DNA of 64,000 nt. It comes from Clostridium sp. DL-VIII. GTDB taxonomy: Bacteria > Bacillota > Clostridia > Clostridiales > Clostridiaceae. The DNA lies in assembly GCF_000230835.1 (NCBI RefSeq), contig NZ_CM001240.1, positions 5,970,279-6,034,278 on the forward strand, written 5' to 3'. Made by a program: the position numbers and the translations under genes. The stretch's first letter is position 1, and each line of letters opens with the position of its first letter. Below, in pieces: positions 56,736-64,000 of the stretch. The notes beneath the pieces are model-generated. The model was not told the origin of the DNA. It did not search any database and worked only from the letters and a program-made list of their open reading frames with translations.

Positions 56736-58973
56736 TTAAATATTAGCCGCAATAACTTCAGCTATTGCTTCAGCCACCTTTTGCTGATTAGATGCATCTG
56801 CACATCTTATTGCTTCTTCCTTATTAGTTATGAATCCCACTTCGACTAATACTGCCGGCATATTAGCATTTCTGCATACAAATAAGTTTTGCTCTTGACC
56901 GCCTCTATTATTCAAATTAAGTTTATTTGCAATGTTGTCATTTATAAGAGCTGCCATCTGCTTACTTCTCTCTATTCTAGCATTATCCAATTTACCACCA
57001 AAATTAGCATCTTGCGTCTCTGAGCTATAAAGAGATAATACCCCTTTAGCAGTTTCTCCTGCTGAGTTATGATGTATGCTTATAAAGAAGTCTGCCTTTG
57101 AGTTGTTGGCTATGTTAACTCTATGAGTAAGACTATCAGTTAACGTACCATAAGAAGGTTTTTCTCCTAAATTTCTTGTCATTATTACATTATATCCTCT
57201 ATCTTGAAGCTCTGTTTTTAATTTATCTGCAACCTGCATATTTAAAACCGTTTCACTATAGGTTACTCCATCAATAGTGCTTTCAGCTCCATAATCATTA
57301 CCATAATCATGACCTGGATCTATTACTATAGTCTTACCTTTTGATGAATTATTATTTCCTGGTGTTGAACCTGGCTTAGAATTATCTTCATCAGTTTGAC
57401 TTGATGAATTCTTTCTCTTACCATCAGCGCCAATTTTATAGCCATCAATTGTAGTATTAGTAACTAACTTTCCTGATGATTTATCTAAATAGTATGAATC
57501 TCCATTAGATGCAACCCAGCCTGTTACCATTGCTCCACTATTATTTAGATAATACCAAGTTCCGTTAATATTGATCCAGCCCTTTGCCATCGCTCCATTA
57601 TCATATAAATAATAATAGTTTTCACCATCTGCAATCCAATCTGTTGCCATGCTTCCATCACTATTAAAGTAATACCAGTAATTATTGATTTGTTTCCAGC
57701 CAGTTATCATTGAACCACTGTCATTAAACATATGACTTTTATTGTCTATTTTCTTCAGACCAGTTACCATGCTTCCATCTCCTTGAAGGAAATACCAAAC
57801 ATTATTTTCTTTAAACCAACCAGTCTTTATTTTCCCACCATTTTCAAAATAATACCACTTATCATCCAATTTAGTCCATCCAGTATTAGTTGTCATAACT
57901 CCTGAGCTTTTTAAATAATAAAGGCCTGAACCATCATATTGAATTCCAGTGCCCATAGCACCTGTACTAGTTAAAAAGTACCAATCATTATCTAGTTGTT
58001 TCCACCCTTTTACCATAGCACCTGACTTATCTAGGTAATACCAGCTATTATTATCGTAAACCCATCCTGTTGTCATTTTCCCATCATCTTTTAAGTAGTA
58101 CCAATTGCCATCTGGATTAATCCATCCGATTGCCTTGGTATTATCTGATTTATAATAATACCAAGCTCCATTTTCATTCTTCCAGCCAATAGCTGATGTT
58201 ATGTTAGTTTTGTCCACATTAGTTGTATTTCCACTCTGGGGTTTATTTTCTTCAATAACATCCGATGCATTTAATCCACTCGGTTTACTTTCAATCTTCC
58301 CAGGATTTGGAGCCGAATTTGATGAATTATTTCCACTATTATTACTATTAGAACTATTATCATCCTTTTGATAATCTATTCCCGCGTAGTCTAATAAGTC
58401 TTCATACAATTTCCTAACTTCTTCACCATATGTAGCACTTGGAGCCCATTTACCACCCAGTGAATTTACTGTAGGTGAATTCCCCTTAATTGTTACAAAA
58501 TGCCTAGGATCATAAGTGTCGTCTCTTGGATATCCCTTAGCCCCTGCATATAGGGCTAAATGATCCAAATGTGCTTGTACGCCTTCATCCCAGCTGTCAA
58601 ATTTTTGGTGTGCATTAGGATCAGTGTCTCCGCCACCTGAAGCTTTTTTTAATCCACATGGATTATGATAACTTTCATCTAAAACTCCGCCAAATTTTCC
58701 AAACCCAGTTTCCTTTGCAGCTTGGACATATGCAATTGCCGGATTAACTTTTCCATGATCTTTAGAATATTCAAAGTATAAATCTGCCAAACCTACAAAC
58801 GTTTCCGTCGCACCTTTAGATTTAGCCCATTTCTCAGCTTGCTTTACAGTGACTTCAGTATCTGAAATTATTTTGAAATCAGTAGTTGCTGCTTGTACAC
58901 CTAATGTCGGAATAAAACTTAATACCATTGCAAAGGCTAAAACAAAGGTAGTAAATTTATTTTTAATATTCAA
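56736..58973 (-). CDS. Bifunctional cell-wall hydrolase: glucosaminidase, wall repeats, amidase
   Basis: 745 residues. Signal peptide (about 1-30, NKFTTFVLAFAMVLSFIPTL, GVQAA). Glucosaminidase domain (about 35-200; YVQAAKETGFGKFGG with the catalytic Glu, HNPCGLKK). Then a Ser/Asn linker and 12 choline-binding-type repeats (about 265-525, WYYLDKSGAMVKGW class). A linker leads to the Amidase_3 domain (about 550-745) with zinc ligands in VIDPGHDYGND, YSETVLNM, FFISIHHNS and catalytic Glu in VLVEVGFITN. Start is TTG at 58973 (GGAGG 12 nt upstream); a longer ATG frame 26 codons earlier hides the signal peptide. It would cut glycan strands and stem peptides of the wall, anchored by the repeats. Confidence 0.92.
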   Translation of the reverse strand: MNIKNKFTTFVLAFAMVLSFIPTLGVQAATTDFKIISDTEVTVKQAEKWAKSKGATETFVGLADLYFEYSKDHGKVNPAIAYVQAAKETGFGKFGGVLDESYHNPCGLKKASGGGDTDPNAHQKFDSWDEGVQAHLDHLALYAGAKGYPRDDTYDPRHFVTIKGNSPTVNSLGGKWAPSATYGEEVRKLYEDLLDYAGIDYQKDDNSSNSNNSGNNSSNSAPNPGKIESKPSGLNASDVIEENKPQSGNTTNVDKTNITSAIGWKNENGAWYYYKSDNTKAIGWINPDGNWYYLKDDGKMTTGWVYDNNSWYYLDKSGAMVKGWKQLDNDWYFLTSTGAMGTGIQYDGSGLYYLKSSGVMTTNTGWTKLDDKWYYFENGGKIKTGWFKENNVWYFLQGDGSMVTGLKKIDNKSHMFNDSGSMITGWKQINNYWYYFNSDGSMATDWIADGENYYYLYDNGAMAKGWININGTWYYLNNSGAMVTGWVASNGDSYYLDKSSGKLVTNTTIDGYKIGADGKRKNSSSQTDEDNSKPGSTPGNNNSSKGKTIVIDPGHDYGNDYGAESTIDGVTYSETVLNMQVADKLKTELQDRGYNVIMTRNLGEKPSYGTLTDSLTHRVNIANNSKADFFISIHHNSAGETAKGVLSLYSSETQDANFGGKLDNARIERSKQMAALINDNIANKLNLNNRGGQEQNLFVCRNANMPAVLVEVGFITNKEEAIRCADASNQQKVAEAIAEVIAANI

Positions 58974-59290
58974 AATAGTCTGCCACCTCCTTATATTAGA
59001 TTTTAGCAAAAAACGCCATGGCATAAAAGCTAATTTTTCTAAAATATGCACTTTATTTATAATAATTTTACATTAACTTTACTTTTGGAACATATTCTTC
59101 AAAAATCGAATTTTTATCCTAAGACATTAATTATCCATTATTCACTATAACTTTAATTTTTCTCTGAATATATATGTTAAAATTATCAATTAAAACCTTT
59201 CTAATTTCTTATTTCATAAGATTTCTCGGCTTAAAAAATTCTATGCTTTCCTATACAAAAATAAAAAGAGAGCCTGTTTCATGCTCTCTT
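58974..59290. other. 317-nt spacer
   Basis: AT-rich apart from the terminator at 59264-59292 that ends the Cys-rich protein gene. No further feature is recognised. Confidence 0.5.
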
Positions 59291-59292
59291 TT
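59264..59292 (-). terminator. Terminator overlapping the stop of the Cys-rich protein gene
   Basis: AAAAGAGAGC / GCTCTCTTTT (10-bp perfect arms, 9-nt loop), then TTTTTATTTTTG on the minus strand. The upstream arm shares two bases with the stop codon. Confidence 0.75.
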
Positions 59293-59605
59293 AGTGATTA
59301 TGGCGCCCTTTTCTGCAGTTTTCAAGATCATTTCTGCAATTATTAAGATTATCCATCATATTATCAACCATTTTGTCTGTAAGGCACATTTGATTACACA
59401 TTAATTTGTCATTCATACTTATTAAATAACAAATAAAGTTTTGATTAGTAAATGCATAAAGAAATAGTAATATCATTACTAATTTGCAGAATACTGCTCC
59501 CTGATTCCCTACAACCATTGTAGACAGCGTTAAATCATTTAATGGATTAGTCGCGTTATCACCCAAAGTATTGAAATCTGAATCACAACAGTCACAGTTA
59601 CTCAT
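59291..59605 (-). CDS. Small Cys-rich protein of unknown function
   Basis: 104 residues. MSNCDCCDSDFN start with three Cys, a hydrophobic stretch (about 40-65, AVFCKLVMILLFLYAF), then NQMCLTDKMVDNMMDNLNNC with more Cys and a basic end (RKGRHNH). Seven Cys in all. No family recognised; the pattern resembles small clostridial spore-coat or membrane proteins, which is only a guess. Start chosen at MSNCDCC with GGAGAG upstream; a terminator follows directly, so it is a single unit. Confidence 0.65.
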   Translation of the reverse strand: MSNCDCCDSDFNTLGDNATNPLNDLTLSTMVVGNQGAVFCKLVMILLFLYAFTNQNFICYLISMNDKLMCNQMCLTDKMVDNMMDNLNNCRNDLENCRKGRHNH

Positions 59606-59716
59606 TTTCTTTCTCTCCATGTACGAAAGTATTATATATTATAATAATATGATTATTAATACTTTTTGCTACCATAAAAAAATATATATTACAAAAAGTG
59701 ACTATAAACACTTAAA

Positions 59717-61312
59717 TTAGTCTTCGCTTTTTCCTACTGCTGATAAAATTAATCCTTTATTATGTTCTAAAGCCCAGTTGATGCCCCAGTCATTTTGGAA
59801 TATTAGAAGATTTCTGTCTTTAAAATCTTTAACTTTCTTAGTATCAGAAGTTAAATTTAAGGTATCCATATCAACATCCTTATTCTCTATCCATCTTACG
59901 AACCTGTAGTCTAATCTATCCATTTTAACATCAACATTATATTCACTATTTAATCTATATTCTAATACTTCAAATTGAAGTACACCAACAACTCCAACTA
60001 TAATCTCTTCCATTCCAATATGGATTTCTTTAAATACTTGAATTGCTCCTTCTTGAGCAATTTGAGAAACACCTTTTATAAATTGTTTTCTCTTCATAGT
60101 ATCCACTGGCCTAACTCTTGCAAAATATTCTGGAGCAAAGGTTGGAATACCTTCAAATTTAAATTTCTTTGATGGCATACATAAAGTATCTCCAATTGAG
60201 AATATACCTGGGTCAAACACACCAATTATATCTCCTGCATAAGCTTCTTCAACAATTTCTCTATCCTGAGCCATAAATTGTTGTGGCTGAGCTAATTTTA
60301 TCTTTTTTCCACCTTGCATATGATATACGTCTTCACCTTTATTAAACTTACCTGAACAAATTCTCATAAAGGCAATTCTGTCTCTATGTGCCTTATTCAT
60401 ATTAGCTTGAATCTTAAATACAAAAGCAGAGAACTTATCTTCAAATGGGTCAATAGTTCCTGCATCTGATTTTCTAGCAAGTGGTGATGTAGTCATTTCT
60501 AAGAAATGCTCTAAGAATGGTTCTACGCCAAAATTAGTTAATGCCGATCCAAAAAATACAGGAGTTAGTTCTCCACCACGTACAGCATCTAGATCTAGCT
60601 CATCACCAGCAATATCTAGAAGTTCAATATCTTCCATTAACTTATCATGAAGAGCATCACCTAAAATATCTCTAAACTTAGGATCATCTGGTGAACCTTC
60701 TATTGTTTCAACTTCGTTTTGACCATGATTTCCACCATTAAAAGCTATAATTCTGTTATTGTCTCTTTCATATACCCCTTTGAATTCTTTGCCAGAACCA
60801 ATTGGCCAATTCATAGGATAAGTTTTAATTCCAAGTTCATTTTCAATATCATCTAGTAATTGAAATGGATCCTTAGCTTCTCTATCCATCTTATTTATAA
60901 ATGTAAATATTGGCATTTCCCTTAAAGCTGCAACATGGAATAATTTTCTTGTTTGATCTTCTATACCCTTAGCAGCATCCACTACCATAACTGCTGAATC
61001 TGCAGCCATAAGTGTTCTATACGTATCTTCTGAGAAGTCCTGATGCCCTGGAGTATCTAATATATTAATGCAGTGATTGTTGTAATTAAACTGCATAACT
61101 GAAGAAGTAACTGAGATACCTCTTTGCTTTTCAATTTCCATCCAGTCTGAAACTGCATGTTTTGAGGCTTTTCTTGCCTTAACAGAACCTGCAAGTCTAA
61201 TAGCTCCTCCATATAATAAAAACTTCTCTGTAAGTGTAGTTTTACCTGCATCAGGGTGAGAGATTATTGCAAAGGTTCTTCTTTTTTCAATTTCTTTTAT
61301 ATAATCAGCCAA
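59717..61312 (-). CDS. prfC: Peptide chain release factor 3
   Basis: GTPase that removes RF1/RF2 from the ribosome after termination. 531 residues, family length. GTPase motifs: ISHPDAGKTTLTEKFL (P-loop), EIEKQRGISVTSSVM (switch I), LDTPGHQDFSEDTYRTLM (switch II), FINKMDREAKDP (NKxD). Later TLCMPSKKFKFEGIPTFAPE and GVVGVLQFEVLEYRL fit RF3 rather than EF-G. Start is TTG at 61312, after AGGAGG. Not in an operon with neighbours. Confidence 0.96.
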   Translation of the reverse strand: MADYIKEIEKRRTFAIISHPDAGKTTLTEKFLLYGGAIRLAGSVKARKASKHAVSDWMEIEKQRGISVTSSVMQFNYNNHCINILDTPGHQDFSEDTYRTLMAADSAVMVVDAAKGIEDQTRKLFHVAALREMPIFTFINKMDREAKDPFQLLDDIENELGIKTYPMNWPIGSGKEFKGVYERDNNRIIAFNGGNHGQNEVETIEGSPDDPKFRDILGDALHDKLMEDIELLDIAGDELDLDAVRGGELTPVFFGSALTNFGVEPFLEHFLEMTTSPLARKSDAGTIDPFEDKFSAFVFKIQANMNKAHRDRIAFMRICSGKFNKGEDVYHMQGGKKIKLAQPQQFMAQDREIVEEAYAGDIIGVFDPGIFSIGDTLCMPSKKFKFEGIPTFAPEYFARVRPVDTMKRKQFIKGVSQIAQEGAIQVFKEIHIGMEEIIVGVVGVLQFEVLEYRLNSEYNVDVKMDRLDYRFVRWIENKDVDMDTLNLTSDTKKVKDFKDRNLLIFQNDWGINWALEHNKGLILSAVGKSED

Positions 61313-61599
61313 ATCTAAATCCTCCTAATTAAGTCAGTTAACAGTTTACAGTTAACAGTTTTCAGTTAAGGATGAAATCGCTTCGTGATTTCCTTAATTT
61401 TTTATAAATTTCCGTGAACTTTTCTCCTTAATTGTTACTTATAACTTGCTGACTGTTACTTGAACTAGTATTGATAAATTTATTATTAAAGTATTTATAC
61501 AAATCTCAGCTACATTGGAATAATTCCTCCTATTCAATGCATCATTAATAAAATTCATTTTGTGATATTTATATTGTATGTTGTTTAATTATTTTTCTT

Positions 61600-61719
61600 A
61601 TATATATATTGCAATTAACAATTTACAAAGTGCAATTGACAATTGCAGTTGAAATCCTTACAGGATTTCTTCAATAATTATTAATTGTAAACCGTACATT
61701 TTAAATTGCAATATATATT
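61600..61719. repeat. Nested palindrome element, copy D
   Basis: TATATATATTGCAATT left, AATTGCAATATATAT right, center GAAATCCTTACAGGATTTC. Confidence 0.85.
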
Positions 61720-62193
61720 TCATACGTTCTATTAACTAAGCTATTATATCATAACCAATAAGTTATGTATACTTCATCCATCCTCCTTAGCTGCAATTAG
61801 AGAATGGTTTTATTTTTATAAAAACACAATCACAGGTTCTTTAATATATATAATCTTGTACAGTCAAATAATTAGCTTAATTTAAAATATTCACTCCACA
61901 AAAAACATATATATTTTCTGATTTATATAGATAGAAATTACCTTTCTAAAATGTTCATATGTATTTTAATTATGAGTATAAACTCTTCACCTTTAATTTA
62001 TTTACAAAAAATTAACTTTTTCCTGTAATACCGCTATGTATGTATGTTTATATATATACATATAAGCATTATCCAGCCTCAAATGGTATACATTCCCTTT
62101 TATTAAAGTATATCATATGTTATGATGTATTAACGATCACTACAATCCTTAATTATCCATTTTAGGGTAATTAAATTATAAGTAGTAAAGTTC

Positions 62194-62316
62194 CATATAT
62201 ATATTGCAATTGAAAATTTACAATGTACAATTGACTATTATGGTTGAAATCCTATAAGGATTTCTTCAAAAATTGTTAATTGTAAACTGTGCATTGCAAA
62301 TTGCAACATATATATG
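62194..62316. repeat. Nested palindrome element, copy E
   Basis: CATATATATATTGCAATTG left, CAAATTGCAACATATATATG right; the center is shortened to GAAATCCTATAAGGATTTC, so stem complementarity is kept while the loop varies. Confidence 0.85.
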
Positions 62317-62389
62317 TACTTATTGTAATGGTTAAACAGACTATTCTCTTAACTTTTTAATCTATTTTTTATAAAGGAGGAATATGAAT

Positions 62390-64000
62390 ATGATTAAAGG
62401 AAAACTAAAAATCACGGCTTTATTAGTAGCTGCAGCTTCCACTATGTCAATAGTGCCTGCTATGGCTTCTGACAAATTAGGAACAAAAGATGGAACTATC
62501 GAAAATGCAATAGCATTTGCAGATGGTAAATATGTATATCAAGGATATCGAAGTGACGACGATGATTTAGGTATCTACTATAATGATGGTGAAAAGGATA
62601 AGGAACTGGATGATGTAGAAGATGCTGATCTTAACATTGCATATGAAGATAAATATGCATTTGCTAATGATGGAGACGATCAATATCTTATAGATTTAAC
62701 AAATGGAGATGTTATTGATGATGATACTCCAGAAGATGATGCAGATAGTATTGCTTCAAAACTTAGAACAAAATTAAAAAAAACCGATAGATATGGCAGC
62801 GATCTAACATCTGATGCTAATGAAATTTTCGGTGATTATTATGACGGCGATGATGATTCAGTTGCAGCCTTACCTGGAAATAAATTTGGAGATAATTGGT
62901 ATTCATATAAAATAGCTTTATCATCAGATGCTGATCCAGACGGTAATGGAGTTACAGAAGAGGATGGTAAAGAATATTTATACGGATTTACTAATGATTC
63001 TGGTAAATATATAGATGCTTCTAATATAGCAAATATATATGCATACTCTACTGCAAGAGGTAAGATGATTAAAATTGAAGAATTCAGCAACAATCCCGAT
63101 GATAAGGATAAAGATTCAGAATTATTAGCTACATTGTTAGGACAACCAGTTGTTCTTGCTCAAGATAAAGATTATATCTATACCTTAATAAAAGTAGGTA
63201 TAACTGATTTTTCTGATAATGCAATTTCTACTGGAACTACTACTAGTGCAGCAGCAGTGGTAGTAAATAATCCTGATTTTGGCGATAAGTCAATGACTAT
63301 ACGTACTTATATACAAAAGATTTCTAAAGAGGAAGATGATCAAAAGGATGATGCTTATCTTCCAAAAAGTGTAACGTCTTATGAACTAGGAAACAAAAAT
63401 AACGATGGTACTGAATTTGACTGTGATGATGCTAAAGATGCATATGAAGCATTTGAAGATATCATTGGTGATCCAATTAATATTACTCAAAATTCCGTAG
63501 TTGATAAAGAAGAGGGAAAAGTTAAAGCTAAATTCACAGTAGTTAATGGTCAATTAATTGGTATAGATGCTGATAGTGATAAAGTTAAAGCAATAAGCTT
63601 TAATCTAAAAAAAGATAAAGTAAAATTTGATAAAGCAGTTCCAAATGACGAAACTAACAGCAGCGACGAAGGTAAATTCGACGAGGATGACAAGGTAGAT
63701 GCTTACTTCGTAGAAAAAGATGATGATGATGATGTAGATATCGATGCTGATTATGAATATGGTGCATATGATTTTGATATAGATGGAAATCCATGGGTTG
63801 TGACTGATGGGAAAATATACAAATTTAAAGATAATGAATTCAATAAAATATATTCTTGTGATAGTTCATTAGACTCAATAAATGTATATGATGAAAATAA
63901 TTTAATTGTTTGGGAAGATGATGGAGACATCTATACAACTGTATCTGAAGGGACTAAAGAAACTGAAGCTGAAGCTGGTACAAGCACTCCTGCTATAATA
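62390..64000 (+). CDS. Acidic secreted protein, C-terminus beyond the window
   Basis: Open for 537 codons to the right edge. Signal peptide (about 1-26, KITALLVAAASTMSIVPAMA). The mature part is extremely rich in Asp and Glu (clusters such as SDDDDLGIYY, DDDDDVDIDADYEYG) with recurrent beta units (DKYAFANDGDDQYLIDL, KIYKFKDNEFNKIYSC, NNLIVWEDDGDIYTT) that look propeller- or repeat-like and resemble the middle of the 575-residue surface protein. I start at the second of two in-frame ATGs (62390; AAAGGAGG 9 nt before); the first is only 3 nt from the site. Cell-wall repeats may follow outside the window. Family not recognised. Confidence 0.85.
   Translation, partial: MIKGKLKITALLVAAASTMSIVPAMASDKLGTKDGTIENAIAFADGKYVYQGYRSDDDDLGIYYNDGEKDKELDDVEDADLNIAYEDKYAFANDGDDQYLIDLTNGDVIDDDTPEDDADSIASKLRTKLKKTDRYGSDLTSDANEIFGDYYDGDDDSVAALPGNKFGDNWYSYKIALSSDADPDGNGVTEEDGKEYLYGFTNDSGKYIDASNIANIYAYSTARGKMIKIEEFSNNPDDKDKDSELLATLLGQPVVLAQDKDYIYTLIKVGITDFSDNAISTGTTTSAAAVVVNNPDFGDKSMTIRTYIQKISKEEDDQKDDAYLPKSVTSYELGNKNNDGTEFDCDDAKDAYEAFEDIIGDPINITQNSVVDKEEGKVKAKFTVVNGQLIGIDADSDKVKAISFNLKKDKVKFDKAVPNDETNSSDEGKFDEDDKVDAYFVEKDDDDDVDIDADYEYGAYDFDIDGNPWVVTDGKIYKFKDNEFNKIYSCDSSLDSINVYDENNLIVWEDDGDIYTTVSEGTKETEAEAGTSTPAII

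Larger units (their letters stand above)
61313..62389. other. 1077-nt intergenic region with two palindromic elements
   Basis: Between divergent prfC and the secreted protein gene. It holds a degenerate repeat (about 61333-61450, GTTAACAGTTTACAGTTAAC and GAAATCGCTTCGTGATTTC) and elements D and E. No open frame of substance is seen; the promoters lie here but were not resolved. Confidence 0.5.

Noticed and set aside
61600..62316. Elements D and E as the ends of one transposon
   Set aside because: The ~470 nt between them has no open frame, and each element is a complete palindrome of its own.

Overview
The window is a visibly AT-rich stretch of a low-GC Gram-positive chromosome. Clostridial butyrate kinase, the spore protein Tlp, spaced GGAGG ribosome sites with frequent TTG starts, a sigma-54/PRD-controlled cellobiose PTS, and several secreted proteins with choline-binding-type cell-wall repeats together suggest a saccharolytic, solvent- or butyrate-forming Clostridium of the C. 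beijerinckii / C. saccharoperbutylacetonicum type. The species is an inference. Most genes lie on the minus strand. I see no rRNA, tRNA, CRISPR array, transposase or integrase.

Layout: 1-8.8 kb holds housekeeping and accessory genes: the start of a large hydrophilic protein cut by the left edge, buk, tlp, tyrS, an AlbA/Schlafen-type protein, a GAF-GGDEF diguanylate cyclase, an ECF-type S component, and a small membrane protein. 8.9-26.6 kb is a surface-polysaccharide region: GT4, galU, Gfo/Idh oxidoreductase, priming phosphosugar transferase, GT4; wecB on the plus strand; then, beyond a secreted starch-binding alpha-amylase, Wzy-like polymerase/ligase, CapD-type dehydratase, GT2, LicD, GT2, GT2. 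26.8-32.1 kb holds two surface proteins with cell-wall repeats and a histidine kinase/OmpR-type regulator pair. 32.3-45 kb is a beta-glucoside block: cellobiose PTS IIC-IIB-IIA behind a sigma-54 promoter, a divergent LevR-type activator, an RpiR regulator, an M50 protease, two GH1 and one GH4 6-phospho-beta-glucosidases. 45.2-51.3 kb has a DMT permease with a small partner gene, a Wzx flippase, LicC and a LicA-like HTH-nucleotidyltransferase-kinase fusion. 51.6-64 kb has a 1045-residue cadherin-like surface protein, a membrane zinc-ribbon protein, a broken and an intact cell-wall hydrolase, a Cys-rich small protein, prfC, and an acidic secreted protein cut by the right edge.

How it fits together: the main theme is the cell envelope. 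Polysaccharide assembly, LicD, LicC, the LicA-like fusion and a possibly LicB-like permease would together decorate a surface polymer with phosphocholine or a similar amine, and four proteins here carry the repeat class known to bind choline-bearing walls. The best new signals are regulatory. A 15-bp palindrome GTTC-N7-GAAC sits just downstream of the -10 boxes of both the LicA-like fusion and the permease. Phased direct repeats TTGTAA-N5-TTGTAA sit upstream of the wall-repeat protein gene that follows the two-component genes. Two families of dispersed intergenic palindromes occur, one with five ~120-bp nested hairpins. A cell-wall hydrolase pseudogene lies next to its intact paralogue.
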